Of a stretch of DNA of 64,000 nt, positions 1 to 11,140 are shown piece by piece; positions within the stretch are counted from its first letter, which is position 1, and every line of letters starts with the position of its first letter. The notes beneath the pieces are model-generated. The model saw only the letters and a program-made list of their open reading frames with translations, did no database searches and had not been told where the DNA came from. Source of the stretch: Brachypterus glaber (taxonomy: Eukaryota > Arthropoda > Insecta > Coleoptera > Kateretidae); contig OY294050.1 in NCBI GenBank assembly GCA_958510825.1, positions 5,991,340-6,055,339 on the forward strand, read 5' to 3'. The position numbers were made by a program, and so were the translations under genes.

Positions 1-665
1 TAGACTATACAGGCAAAATAATAGGTAAATAATTAATTTGTCTAAATTGAAGTTTCCACTCGAATCAATAACTTTTCAAAGCTCAAAGCTCCGTGTTTCC
101 GTACAAAGTAAAATAACCGCAATATACATTTTTCGAAAAAAAAAAAAATATTACAAAACTTTTTTTTAAATGAGAAATTTTTGAAAAAAAAGTATTTTGC
201 CCCCCTTGACCCTCCCTACGTTTATATTAAAAACAATAGCAACTAAGAACCTTCTAAAAAACATATTTTCAAATTTAAAATATTTATCTTAAAGCTTCCT
301 CCAGTTATCGTCACAAAAGTGACCTAAATATCTCTGGTTTGAGATATTTAGACAGACCAACTGACAGACAGAATGTTTTTTAGTAATACCGAATAATTTT
401 TTAGCTAAGTTTGTTATTTGAATTTAGGAAAAAATTTTTGCTAACCAGTGCATGAGATACAGCGAATGCATGAGAAAATCCTGAATAAAAACAAAAAAAT
501 TCACACGATTTAAAAGTAAAAAGTGTCTTTTTTCATGCGCATGGGAAATAATATCATAGATGTGTCTAAAAGCAAAGCTATAGTGATTTTTTTTGAAATG
601 TTTACCATTTTATTAGACGTTTTTCCATTACATTTTTATTTATTTATATATATTGTTTTTCCACT
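1..665. other. AT-rich stretch without a recognisable gene
   Basis: No reading frame of note on either strand. It has long A/T homopolymers and a short GACAGACC-like tract near 350-372. That tract resembles the GACA/TGTC tracts near 34550, 42965 and 48640 and may be the end of a dispersed repeat. Confidence 0.5.
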
Positions 666-669
666 TAGT

Positions 670-1030
670 TTTGATTTTGATGAGTTTAAAACAATTTAAT
701 TAAACAAAACCTAACTAATTTTAAATGTTAAAGTCTAAACTAAGAAAACAAACGAAAGAGCCCAAGGTAAACTTGAATTGATTTATCAAGGTTGACGCAT
801 ACTAATTCGGGAATTTCAACATAAGCAGCTAAATTGTTTTTTTTTTTCTGGAAAGTGGTGTTTTTTAAATAGTTACTTTTTCTTCAAGCGTACTAAAATG
901 TTTATATTTTATAACTGAAGACACTAGTTAGAATTGATCTATTTTTTTACAGTAAAAAAATAAGTACATTGTTGTTCGCCTTAAAAAAAAGTTAGTGTAA
1001 AACCACCACTGGTAGCAGCACTCTTTGACG
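670..1030 (+). repeat. Dispersed repeat, copy 1 (partner 27600-28010)
   Basis: Blocks such as AAGAAAACAAACGAAAGAG, AAGGTTGACGCATAC and AATTCGGGAATTT occur in the same order and orientation at 27600-27800. A looser match around CACCACTCTTT continues to about 28010. The copies are diverged. This copy lies just upstream of the recombinase remnant at 1127, so it may be the 5' part of the same mobile element. That link is inferred. Confidence 0.6.
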
Positions 1031-1126
1031 TTGATGACAGTCATACTTCAACCTTTTTTGTTTATTATGTAAACAGGTGGTTGACTCGAGATTCTGTGCA
1101 AAAACCTTGTGTGAAATTGATTAAAA

Positions 1127-1315
1127 ATGACTGAAGAATATATTGTTTATACACCTACAAATCTCTCCGAAATTGCAAATTCTACATTAGACAAGTTACC
1201 ATCGAAATCTCGAAAAGTGTACGATTTAGTCTACAAAAAAAATTTTAAATGAGCTAAGGAAGGCTTAAGTTTATTTTGAAAGGGTTTTATTGGCCTATTT
1301 TAATAGAAAACATAC
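1127..1315 (+). pseudogene. Decayed Crypton-like tyrosine-recombinase N-terminal fragment
   Basis: An ATG at 1127 opens a 41-codon frame ending at TGA 1250-1252. It contains the phrase LPSKSRKVYDLVYKK. After the stop the same frame reads AKEGLSLF, and a shift of one base then gives ERVLLAYFNRKH near 1277-1313. In insect Crypton-like elements with a tyrosine-recombinase domain, the N-terminal region typically has LPEKS..-Y...Y..F..W followed by SENVLLAYF. The ordered match across one stop and one frameshift supports a decayed copy, with TGA probably replacing an original TGG (Trp). No catalytic domain follows, so it is broken and inactive. The family call is from memory of that motif pattern and is moderate. 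Confidence 0.4.
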
Positions 1316-1401
1316 TTTATTATTAAATAAATTAAATTTAAAAATTAATATTTAAACAAAATATATAGGATGCTTGAAGAAAAAGTAGTATGTTTCACTC
1401 A

Positions 1402-1500
1402 GAGGAAAAGTGCTTTTTTTACTCGTCTGTAGTTTCCGGACTCCGCTTCGCGTCGTCCTTAAATTGTACAGAGTAGTAAAAAAAGCTTCACTTTTCCTCC
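1402..1500. repeat. Imperfect inverted repeat with poly-T arms
   Basis: GAGGAAAAGTGC plus a T run and ACTC at 1402-1425 is mirrored by GAGTAG, an A run and CACTTTTCCTC at about 1471-1499. The loop is GC-richer (CTCCGCTTCGCGTCG). A related phrase, AGTGCTTTTTTTACTCG, recurs at 53498-53514, so this belongs to a dispersed family. Confidence 0.55.
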
Positions 1501-1901
1501 TAGTAAAACAATATACTCTTTTTTTAATTAATCTTATAATTTTTATAGAACATACTCTTCTTTTGGGTCCTGGTAAAGAATTAACTATTATAGATCTGCT
1601 ATACGTCTAATAGTATTCGTCCGGAACTCAGTATTTATATTATGTTAAGTATAATTATGTTTGTACTACCTCTATACCCAACTACAAATTACAGGTGTTT
1701 TGTTTAGAATTGCACATATATGTACCATTTCGTTTATTTTATGTTATAATAATTTAATGATTAACTGTGTTTGATTTTAAATTTTTTACCAAATTATTTA
1801 TTTTTTCTTTTTTTTTCTTTTTTTATTTCTAGTTGAATAAATTAAAAAAAAAAAAATCATAATATACGAATAGCTCAGATACATTTTCGTATTTTCGTAT
1901 A

Positions 1902-2849
1902 CAGTGTGTCCCAGGATTGGTGAAACGACTCTTGTAAAAGATAAAAAATTCTCGATTTAAGTTTTCATTTTTTGGGGTTCTGATTAATTTGTTTTCATAA
2001 TTGGCCTAGGATTTTGAAATTTGGTGTAGGGCCCTAGATGTTGATTCTTAACCCTTAATTTGGCAAACACTCTTTGGGATGAAGTATATAAAAAATCTTT
2101 TAAGGGGAAATTTAGATACATAAATGTAAAACATTTATGGAAAAAGAATATTAAAAAAAAGTCACGTGACTTAATACTGACTTGTATCATGGCTGACATT
2201 GCCAAATAATTTTTTTTTGCCAAATAATTTTTATCCAATACCTATTAATAATGTTAGTTTACACTTGACATTTTAATCAATGAAAATGACGTTTTAATCA
2301 TCCTGTAAACAAGTTGTGTTATTAAATTTCTAATCACCGAAAAGTGACATTATATTAATATGTCAAGTAAATTTTGTGGAAATGTCATTTGGAAATTTGA
2401 TTCAGAAGTGTTTTTAAGAGGTATTGGATAAAATGTTGTAAAGCACACGTGGGGTAAGTAACATTATTCACTCAAAAATTAACCCACTCGACCCAGGAGC
2501 CTCCCCAGTCAACTGTTTTTTCGTGAATAATATCCCACTTACCTCACTTGTACTGTAAATAACTATTTTTGTTATCTTAAAATTCATGTATCATATACTA
2601 CACATTACCAAATTAAGGGTTAATAACTTTTCTTAATAACTTTTTGTTGTATTTGCCACATAAAAGGCACTTTACACTAAGAAAAGTAGGGTTTTTGAAA
2701 ACTTCCAAGGCATACTTGATTCTTCCAAACTGAAATTATGTTAGAAATTAATCTTTAATCAAGCAGGGCTGAACCCCAAAAAATAAACATTTAAATCGAA
2801 ATTTGTTTACCTTTTACAAGAATCGTTTCACCAATCCGGGGACACACTG
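1902..2849. mobile_element. Tc1/mariner-type MITE with TA target duplication
   Basis: The left end CAGTGTGTCCCAGGATTGG at 1902 is matched in reverse complement by CCAATCCGGGGACACACTG ending at 2849. Similarity continues inward for about 85 bp (GTGAAACGA, TCTTGTAAAAG, TTTTTTGGGGTTC). TA flanks both ends (1900-1901, 2850-2851), as expected for Tc1/mariner insertion. No transposase frame is present, so it is non-autonomous. A second small inverted pair lies inside at about 2450-2560 (GTGGGGTAAGTAAC against ATCCCACTTACCTC), which suggests a nested foldback. Confidence 0.8.
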
Positions 2850-2859
2850 TAGAATGTAA

Positions 2860-3475
2860 CTTTTAAATTTTTAATCACAATATGCAGGAAATTCAAAAAA
2901 TCCATATTGCAAGTATCCATATCTAATACAAAATTTTCTTTCGGGGTACCCTAAGATACAAAAAAATCTTCATTTAAAAAATAGAGCTGCTTAAATACGA
3001 ACTTTCATGTTAAAAAAAGGCTTAACGGCCAGTAAAAACTAATCTCCACCGCTTGTATTTTTTTTAATTCTCTAACAAAGATCTCCAGAATTTTGGCACT
3101 TCATATGTAGGCAAAAAAAAGAAATATTATATAGTCGCGAAATAATATATCACAATATTAGCCCTCTTATATTCTTTTGTGAGGGAAGGTTAGCTCTTGT
3201 CTCTTACCACACATTTCTTTATTTATCTTCCTATTCGAATGACACGCAGTAATATATATCTGTCATGCCTAATAAGACTATATATTTTATTTATATCATC
3301 TAGGATATATGTTGGCCAGGAAGGGTATGTGATTTGACTACATATAATTATGTGTATATATTAATTACTTTATATACAAACGCGGAGCCTTTGTATGAAT
3401 CAAGTGAATCCCCTGCTTCAGGGCGCGAGCCTATAGGGGCGCCGCCGAGGGGCGTTTTTTCTATCCGAGTCGTAA
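2860..3475. other. Unannotated AT-rich stretch with a GC-rich patch
   Basis: Nothing gene-like. Near 3415-3455 is a short GC-rich patch (GGGCGCGAGCC, GGGGCGCCGCCGAGGGG) that directly precedes the polypyrimidine minisatellite and probably belongs to the same repeat. Confidence 0.4.
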
Positions 3476-3479
3476 AAAA

Positions 3480-3765
3480 ATTTATCAGCAAAAGTTTTTT
3501 CAGAATTGAGGATCTTTTTTTCTGCAGTTATCTTTTTTTTGACATTAAAATTTTTAGAGTGGTGGTAAATTTGTATTGTCAGAGGCGAGGACCTTTTTTT
3601 TTTTATTCATCAAAATTTTCAAATTTTCAAAGGGGTAAATTTGTTTTTTTTTAGAGGTGAGGATCTTTTCTTTTTTTTTTTAGTCATCAAAATTTTCAGA
3701 GGGGTCAATTTTGTTTTAAGTGCTCAATTTTTTTTTCTAGGGACGCCGAGTCCAAGGATTTCTTC
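3480..3765. repeat. Degenerate polypyrimidine minisatellite
   Basis: Four or so imperfect units, about 60-75 bp each, cycle through GAGGATCTTTT, a T run, an AGTCATCAAAATTTT phrase and a GGGGTAAATTTG phrase. The same cycle recurs at 60110-60330, so this is a dispersed repeat rather than chance. The frames that run through it are artefacts of the T-rich units. Confidence 0.65.
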
Positions 3766-3919
3766 AGGGCGCCGAAATGCAAAGGCCGACCCTGTAAAAA
3801 CGTCAGCTTTTTCTTGTACAGTTTTGGCTTCTGACTCCAAATCCGTAAAAAAAAAACATTTTTAATTCTATTTTGGAGATACCAATGCTTTAATAAAAAA
3901 AAAGCATAATGAGACACAG

Positions 3920-4035
3920 TGTTATGTTTAACTAATAACAATAACATTATGTTCATATTATTAAAATATTATTATGAATATAATATGAACATAATAAATA
4001 TTAACATAATAAATAATAACATAATATGAATATTA
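3920..4035. repeat. Low-complexity ATAATATTATGAA repeat
   Basis: Multiple overlapping copies of AATATTATTATGAATAT-like and AACATAATAA phrases, partly palindromic (ATTATGTTCATATTATT mirrored about 50 bases later). It is simple sequence with no other content. Confidence 0.6.
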
Positions 4036-4049
4036 TGATATTACGTTCT

Positions 4050-4707
4050 TATCGTCGCTTCCCTTGCACAGGGGCTTATCTCAATTTTTGTCAATTTTCA
4101 GGAGAAACAAAAGAAAGGTTTTACAAATATTTGAGATGCTACTACAGGCAAAACAAAGGCAATTGTAGAATCTGAGTCTTCGAGATTGCCTATATTTGAG
4201 ATACGCCTTTAAAAGAGTACACTCTAAATTTGTCCGTCAATCTTACAGTAGTTTTAACTGTAATATTTAAAGCAAATTTACAATGTCAGAATGTGAATTA
4301 CCAATATTTATTAAATTAACCTCAATATTACTGGGTTTAGTAAAAACTCAGCTCTTTTCCTGTCGGTACAATAATTTTGCATTAAAATTCATGCATGTGG
4401 CTCAAAAACCCGACACTTTTACAGACAGTCCCCAAACTTACCATAATAATATCTTACATTCTACAAAAGATAGCAGTAAAATTACCAAAATAAAAATTCA
4501 CATTTTTACAGATAACTGTGAATTTACAGTCCTGATTTAAATTTACAACTTTCTTTGCTGGCAACATATGACCTACTTTATTTGCTGTAAAATTACCATA
4601 TTTGCATTCACAGTGTAGCTGCAGGTTATTGTTTTGATGCCATCCAAGGGCCTAACTCAATTTAACGATTTTTTGAGATAAGCGCCTTTGTAAGGAAGGC
4701 GACGATA
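4050..4707. mobile_element. Inverted-repeat element filled with TTTACAG/CTGTAAA motifs
   Basis: The left end TATCGTCGCTTCCCTTGCAC with GGCTTATCTCAA is matched in reverse complement by TTGAGATAAGCGCC and GGAAGGCGACGATA at 4676-4707, giving about 36-bp imperfect terminal repeats. The interior has about ten variants of a TTTACAG/CTGTAAA word between about 4240 and 4610 (for example 4418, 4507, 4523, 4585). There is no transposase frame. The 85-codon open stretch at 4283-4540 is probably a by-product of the motif array. Confidence 0.65.
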
Positions 4708-5118
4708 TATACGAATTTAAAACTATTTTCAAATCATCTTCCCAAGGTTTATAAATTTTGTCCTAAAGAAAGTATCTAGCATATTTTTTGAGACACCACT
4801 TTTTGGATCTCATAAATAAACGCAAAGATCCATTATTAATTTTGTTAAAATATTCTGCTGTGTGTTATTACAGCTGAAATTAATTATTATAATCTGTTTT
4901 TGTTTTAATTAATTTTTCTTAATATCGTTAATAATTTACTTATAAGTAGGTAGGTATATCGAACATGTATCTCATAACCTATTAATCAAATGAAAGCCCA
5001 TGGGTATAATCATAATTAACACACAAAAACAAACATCTAATGAGTTTGTTTTTTTAGGCCTTGGCAGAGCTTATCTTTTCTTATCAGATAAACTTTTCCG
5101 AATTTATTATGTTATAGG

Positions 5119-5983
5119 CAGTGATCGGACTTTGGATTTTTTAACAGGTACGCATTAAGGAAAGCAGAATAATTTCATAAAACTCAAGATCATTTAAATT
5201 GTATTTAAAGTAACAAAAATACATTATTATTGTTATGTAATTCTTGATTTGTTTAATTTTAATTTCATTTAATTTTGCTCTTTTGTCCAATGTATTATTT
5301 TAAATATTCCTGTGAAATCAAACTAATTTAAATACCTACAGTCAAATTAAATAAAAAGTAAAACAAAAAACAGTGTGTACATAAATATGTTTTTTCCTTA
5401 TTTGAAGATAAGCGAACAGATTTCAATATTCGGTGTGGTTCCTAGGTTGCTAAATATAAAATAGAAATTAAGGGAACCTTCAAGTATTATGTAACGCAAA
5501 TGATCATTGTGGACCCCCACCCCCCCTGTAACGCTATTTTTCTATGCCATTAACATGGGCGTAACACTCGAAAATGACGTTTACTAATTTTCTGACAGTA
5601 GTTATGTAAAATCATCTGATTGTCACTTTCCAACCATCATAATAGGCAACGAGTGGAAAATAGGCACTAACTACTAACTAGGTCGTAGGAAAATACGTTT
5701 TTCTTTGCACCACTTACATCGGTAGACGTGGAAAGGTCATTTTGTTTACATAAATGGGTTTTAATACAAAAAGAAATGCATTACTTCAAAAAAAATTAGA
5801 AAAGATTTTAATAATTTACTTTGAAAATAAAATACTTAAATAATTTCTTACATAACGCTTTTATTTACTATAGTAATACCAAAAACAATATCTGTATACA
5901 ATACAAGTAATATTGTTATTAAATACTATAAATCACGTTTTCCTTAATGCGGACCTGTTAAAAAATCCAAACTCCAATCACTG
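5119..5983. mobile_element. Non-autonomous hAT-type DNA transposon
   Basis: The ends are CAGTGATCGGACTTTGG at 5119 and its reverse complement (CCAAACTCCAATCACTG) ending at 5983. The similarity extends about 45 bp through TTTTTTAACAGG and GCATTAAGGAAA. Flanking 5111-5118 and 5984-5991 are identical 8-bp direct repeats, GTTATAGG. CAGTG termini with an 8-bp target duplication are the hallmark of hAT elements. The element is 865 bp and lacks a transposase. Part of its interior (about 5565-5695) is shared with 23765-23885. Confidence 0.9.
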
Positions 5984-6236
5984 GTTATAGGTAATATTTT
6001 CAAGTTCAATACTTGTAGTCCAGTCAAATAACGAGAAATTACTTTGTTAAATTGCAGGAAATGTACACGGGCTGATATTTTAAAGGGTAGTAGTGGATAG
6101 TAACAGAAAACTCCTATTAGTTTTTCACCGGGTGATTTGCGTAAGGGGTGTCCGCTATCTTGAATTTTAGGGGTGAGTGCGGTTATCTCGCTAAATATGC
6201 ATCTTATGATAAAAATTCATATAACCAATTTTGTTA

Positions 6237-6594
6237 AGGAAAACATTTCCAAAAATTTTTGTAAGGATCTTTTTTTTTAATATATTAATGTTGGGGGTGA
6301 AATTGTTTTTTTCAATTTTTCAGTGAAATTATTCATCGGAGGATAAAAGTGGTTATGATCGAACTTGTAGCTCTTGAAATTCTCTATAGGTTTTATATAT
6401 TATGCATTTTCATTAGGAAAACATTTCCAAAAATTTTTGTAAGGATCTTTTTTTTTAATATATTAATGTTGGGGGTGAAATTGTTTTTTTCAATTTTTCA
6501 GTGAAATTATTCATCGGAGGATAAAAGTGGTTATGATCGAACTTGTAGCTCTTGAAATTCTCTATAGGTTTTATATATTATGCATTTTCATTAG
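6237..6594. repeat. Exact 178-bp tandem duplication plus an inverted third copy
   Basis: The segment starting AGGAAAACATTTCC at 6237 is repeated without visible change at 6415, period 178 bp. A diverged inverted copy of its 3' half lies at about 6680-6795 (TAGAGAATTTCAAGAGCTAC, ATAACCACTTTTATC). The identity of the two direct copies implies a recent duplication. The direct-plus-inverted set directly abuts the Penelope-like palindrome and may be its outer part. Confidence 0.85.
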
Positions 6595-7308
6595 TATTTT
6601 GTTACGATTACAGTGGGCGCTGAAAGTCAAGTTGCGTCCTCTGTAACCATACCATAAAAAGTACCTATGAAATAATATATCAAACTTATAGAGAATTTCA
6701 AGAGCTACAAGTTTGCTCATAACCACTTTTATCGTCCGATGAATAATTTGGCTGAAAAATGGATAAAACCAATTTCACCTCCAACATGACTATTTTTAAA
6801 TTTATAGTATTATTAATTTGAGCCATATCGTAAAAATCTAAAACAGAAAATAAAATTAAAATGTTCTTATCAGGCGCACCTATTTCTAGATGCGCTGGTA
6901 AGGTATTGCGTTTAAAATAATACTTATCTGTTATATCTTCTTTACCTAAAAAATATTATTAGTCAATACCTTACCAAAGTTTAAAAATTTTGCCTAAATA
7001 GAGAATTTTCAATAAAATTCTTGATAAATCGTTAAAATAATTAAAAAAGAACGAAAAACTGAATAAAAGTTAACTTCTAACGTTTCGGGTTCTAATCTGA
7101 TCCCGTTTTCAAAGAAAAGTATTAGTTTTGAAAGAATTTGTGCAATATTTGGCTTTATCAATCAAAATATAACAAATGTCAAAATATGTCATTTCGAGGT
7201 AATTGAAACAAAGACACCTGTAACAATAAAAAAGGTGTAGAGAAATTAATTTGGAAAAGGCGTTTTTGTTGAAAACGTGTAGAGAAGTTAATTTGGAAAA
7301 AACTTTTA

Positions 7309-7623
7309 TTGAATAGAGTGCAAAGTAGGCCTTTATCTGTCCGTCTGACAGAACATAAAGTTAACTGTCAAAAAAGAAAAATATTTTCTTCAAAATTAGT
7401 TGATCACTCATTTAATAATTGTCACCATTTTTTATTTGATAATACAAACATTTTAACTAAAGAGCCTATCACAGAAATACGAAAGCTAAAAGAATCAATT
7501 TTCATAAAATTATGCAGAGATAACTGTATTAGCGAATGCTCTTCATCTTTATCTAATATTTGGACACCAATACTTAATGATGAAGTATTACGCGGTAACT
7601 TAACTTTGCCCTCTTTTCAATAA
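7309..7623 (+). pseudogene. Penelope-like element GIY-YIG endonuclease, C-terminal fragment
   Basis: A 104-codon frame beginning at a TTG, not a true start. It reads RPLSVRLTEHK near residues 7-17, SKLVDHSFNNCHHFLFDN at about 28-45, then ILTKEPITEIRKLKESIFIK. In Penelope-like elements the GIY-YIG domain continues after the YIG motif as Q(T/S)xRxLxxRLxEHK, then an SxLxxH block and a terminal ExxFIK-like helix. The fragment therefore starts just after the expected GIY and YIG motifs and keeps the Arg of the RLxEHK block. The GIY/YIG half and the whole reverse transcriptase are missing, so it cannot be active. Its first and last codons are already within the palindrome arms. Confidence 0.7.
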
Positions 7624-7794
7624 AAGTTTTTTCCAAATTAACTTCTCTACACGTTTTCAACAAAAACGCCTTTTCCAAATTAATTTCTCTACACCTTTTT
7701 TATTGTTACAGGTGTCTTTGTTTCAATTACCTCGAAATGACATATTTTGACATTTGTCATATTTTGATTGATAAAGCCAAATATTGCACAAATT

Positions 7795-7862
7795 CTTTCA
7801 AAACTAATAATTTTCTTTGAAAACGGGATCAGATTATATCCCGAAACGTTAGAAGTTAACTT
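7795..7862 (+). ncRNA. Decayed hammerhead-like motif in the right palindrome arm
   Basis: Ordered parts: TTGAAAA (expected CTGANGA, with C3 and G8 mutated), one spacer C, stem II GGGAT/ATCCC, GAAA, then CG, then UU, then AGAAGTT. The last can pair with the upstream TTTTCTT side as stem I. The left arm has the same arrangement on the minus strand at about 7070-7120. Core mutations make catalysis unlikely. The call rests on the shared layout with the better copies at 49669-49709 and 54398-54442. Confidence 0.4.
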
Positions 7863-8245
7863 TTATTCAGTTTTTCGTTCTTTTTTAATTATTTTAACGA
7901 TTTATCAAGAATTTTATTGAAAATTCTCTATTTAGGCAAAATTTTTAAACTTTGGTAAGGTATTGACTAATAATATTTTTTAGGTAAAGAAGATATAACA
8001 GATAAGTATTATTTTAAACGCAATACCTTACCAGCGCATCTAGAAATAGGTGCGCCTGATAAGAACATTTTAATTTTATTTTCTGTTTTAGATTTTTACG
8101 ATATAAATAGTCATTGAGGCGAAATGGCTCAAATTAATAATACTATAAATATATATATATATATATATATACGCCTCAAATAAATTATAGATTCTATTTT
8201 TAAATTAACTCGATTGGGCAACAAGGATATCCTTTATGTAGCGGC

Positions 8246-8300
8246 GCCTTCGCCATATTTTAAAATTATATAATATATAATTTTAAAATATGGCGAAGGC
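8246..8300. repeat. Perfect 26-bp-arm palindrome
   Basis: GCCTTCGCCATATTTTAAAA and its continuation ATTATAT are exactly mirrored around a 3-base centre, ending GGCGAAGGC at 8300. The next 45 bases are TATATCAT-type simple repeat. The phrase TTTGGCGAAGGC also occurs near 45365 and 54786. Confidence 0.85.
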
Positions 8301-8344
8301 TATATGATATATTATATCATATATATGATATATTATATCATTTC

Positions 8345-9350
8345 ATTTTGATTAAGAGGTTAACTTAAGGGATGTTTTTTTTGTTTAAATTAATTTAGTA
8401 GCAAAAATTAAAAATGCTTCTTAATGTGAACAAGTGATGGGAGACAAAGCAAATGACAACAGCTATGGCCACTGAGCATTAATTAATTCGGCAAATGTTA
8501 TTTAGTTCAATTTATTTTTAACTGTACACATATGTGCCTATTTATTTTATTTATTCTATTTGTTTATAGTCATTCTGGGACCTCGACGGTGTCTTATACC
8601 ATAATAGACTGGTTACATTACAAAAAATTTTAGTGTCACATAGTATTTCATTCCATTCCAATATTTTAAAAAATATGTTCCTCCCTTCTATCTTTTATAC
8701 CGTTCATTCCATGCACTTTCTTCACAGTGTCCCTCAAGAGGTTAATATGATCCTTACGATTTACATAAACAAATTATGAAATAAAAAAGGGGATTTTAAA
8801 AAAAGAAACTTGATTCTAGCGCACCTTGTAATAATAAAATATAATATAATATCCATATATATAAAGATATGGATTTAGTTTGCTTCTGTAAATATTTATT
8901 ATCTTCTTTAACCAAATAACAAGATTATTATTGTCATGCAGACAACTTTATTGATTTTCTAATAATAAAACATAATTTTCCTCTAAAATTTATTTTCCCA
9001 AACCAATTTGTCGGCGCGTCGTCTTATAAAAATATACCTATAAAGTGAAATAAAACCGTTAAATTTAAGCATATACGTCGATATGTTCTATAAATATGCA
9101 TCGTAAAATATATACCTACACGATAAAGTTGCCTTTTTAGATATAAAGTTATACACTGTAAAAAAATACTCGTCATTTACAACATCCAGCTTACTGCATA
9201 AAGTGATTAAAGTTAAGCAGGGTTAACTTAGGGCTAAATTTGTTACAATTTTTCTTATTTTTCGTGGACTTCTTACTTTTAACGTAACACAAAAACATTG
9301 TATTAAGGATATCTATCTTATTTTAAGTAAAACTTAAGTAAGTTGAGTCT
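8345..9350. other. Unannotated AT-rich stretch
   Basis: No gene, clear repeat end or RNA found. Short simple-sequence patches (ATATAATATAATATCC near 8840) are all I can support. Confidence 0.4.
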
Positions 9351-9355
9351 GTATA

Positions 9356-9564
9356 CCGTGCGATTATAAAGTGCCGAACACTTTTTAATGCAAAACTGGC
9401 ATTAGCGATGAGTAAAATGCAATAAAGCTGTGTGCGTTTTACTGGCCACCGAGCTGTTGTACGTAGCAACCACATGAGATTGTCGCGCACAACTCTAACA
9501 GAGGCATGGCTTCAAACGAAGAGTATTTTCTTTTCAAACTGTTCGGCACTTTATAATCGCACTG
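9356..9564. mobile_element. 209-bp TA-flanked MITE
   Basis: The left terminus CCGTGCGATTATAAAGTGCC mirrors GGCACTTTATAATCGCACTG at the right, with inner extension GAACA/TGTTC. TA flanks each end (9354-9355, 9565-9566). There is no coding capacity. The size and TA flanks fit a Tc1/mariner-mobilised MITE. Confidence 0.85.
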
Positions 9565-9569
9565 TATAT

Positions 9570-11135
9570 AATACCAATAAATAAATATGTTTAATTTCAG
9601 ATTCTTTCAGCAGATTTCTTTTTATTTTGAAATGAATGTATAGGTAAAATAAAATGAAAACATAGGTAAAATAAAATGAATGCATAATTGCAGTTGATTG
9701 ACGTTTTCACCCACATATGGATTTCCGACTGCATTATTGAAGCGTTCTAAAATTAGACATAAAACAATGTAAATGACAACTGGCTAAATTAATAAATGAC
9801 CAAACATATATTTTACACAGATAAAAACAATATCAATCCAAACAAACGGAGTTGCGGCAACAAGTCTACGGTTTAAATCATTTAACGGTGTTTAGTCCCA
9901 GCCAGACTATTTTATGTTAAAATGTATTTGTAATGAAAATATTAATACTGCGAAACCGTTCTCCATGGGTTAACCATGTTTTTTTTTGAGGTTATGTTAA
10001 TAAGTAATTATATTTAGTTGAAACGATTGGAGAGACTCGCTTCAAGCCTCTAATACTTGTATCTGGTTAAAAAGAACGAGAGTTCAAGACCATTAAGTCC
10101 TTTTGGGTCACTTTAATTTAGACTCCAAAAGGACATGAATCTAGTGCTTTATGATTTTTTTTCTATTTTGCTCTAAAAATTTAAAAAACTTACATTTAAA
10201 TTGATGACTGATTTTTCTTTCGGGTTGGCATTACAGTTTTCGCCATGTTTAAAATTTTAAGAACAAATGATATTTTGATATATTTTATAGTAATGTCTGT
10301 CTCCTCGTTTTCACTGCAAGTAACCATGCCACAATTTTAACACGGTAAAAAATAACCTAAACACAAAATTTTGTAAAAAATTAAACTTTAAAGCGATATT
10401 GACATTTCCACGGAAAACGTCAAGCGATAGGCTTTTGTCTGTTGCCAACCCAAAAGAAAAAAAAGTAGAGACCTCTTATGGGCCTATAAGAACACGCAAA
10501 ATGAGTGTGATTATAAGCTTATAAGATCTTAAGAGTCACAAAATAGAAAAATTTGTTTACAAGCGAATAAAAATATAAAAAATAAATAACAACATTTTTC
10601 GGTCGCATGCGGGTATTGCAAATCGAGGCTCAAGCCGAGACATATATTTCTCGTATGGTATCATACGCTATTTTGTATTCACTTGTATACAAATCTGTTA
10701 ATAATAATTTGTGTATAGGTACCTACATATGTTTTTTAATCTAAATATCATGGCTCACAGCGTGTGGAATTTAAAGTGTAAGACACCGTTTTAAGGATTT
10801 TTTTATTACAAACAATTTTTAGGTGCCCATTGTAACGTAATAATTTATTTTGTGATTTCGCCAGAGGTAATATGAAAATATCAGTCACTCCTGATTAGCC
10901 GGTTGACTTGTGAAGCTGAATTGAATTTGAAATGGCTAATTTTATCTATCAAGTGTCATCAACAACTAATGAATTGAAATAGTTGACTAACTCCACATTA
11001 GGGTTGTTCCTAGATAACTTTTAACTTTTAGGATGTTCAGGTCGTAAAAAAATAGTATACGGACCTTGTCACTAACCTATTTCACTGCACTCACATTAAA
11101 ATTTAGGTTCAAATATTCAGTGGTGCTTCGAAGCG
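9570..11135. other. Unannotated stretch
   Basis: No supported gene. A small direct duplication, ATAGGTAAAATAAAATGAA, occurs at 9639 and 9662. Otherwise AT-rich and apparently single-copy within this window. Confidence 0.4.
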
Positions 11136-11140
11136 AAATT

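Larger units (their letters stand above)
6807..8146. mobile_element. 1.3-kb palindromic Penelope-like element
   Basis: The left arm (about 6807-7326) and right arm (about 7602-8146) are inverted copies of each other. Matching landmarks are TAGTATTATTAATTTGAGCC, AGGCGCACCTATTTCTAG, AACTTCTAACGTTTCGGG and TTAACTTCTCTACACG with their reverse complements. The left arm lacks about 20 bp present on the right near 8115. The 275-bp centre encodes the C-terminal part of a Penelope-type endonuclease. Penelope-like elements often carry pseudo-LTRs, sometimes inverted, so the palindrome reads as two inverted pseudo-LTRs around a 5'-truncated body. No reverse transcriptase remains. Each arm carries a decayed hammerhead-like core. 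Confidence 0.7.

Noticed and set aside
3334..3956. Three Phe-rich frames
   Set aside because: They run through poly-T minisatellite units and show no domain.
6807..8146. Assembly-generated palindrome
   Set aside because: The arms differ by an indel of about 20 bp and point changes, so they are not a simple mirrored duplicate; a collapsed or misjoined contig is still possible at low probability.
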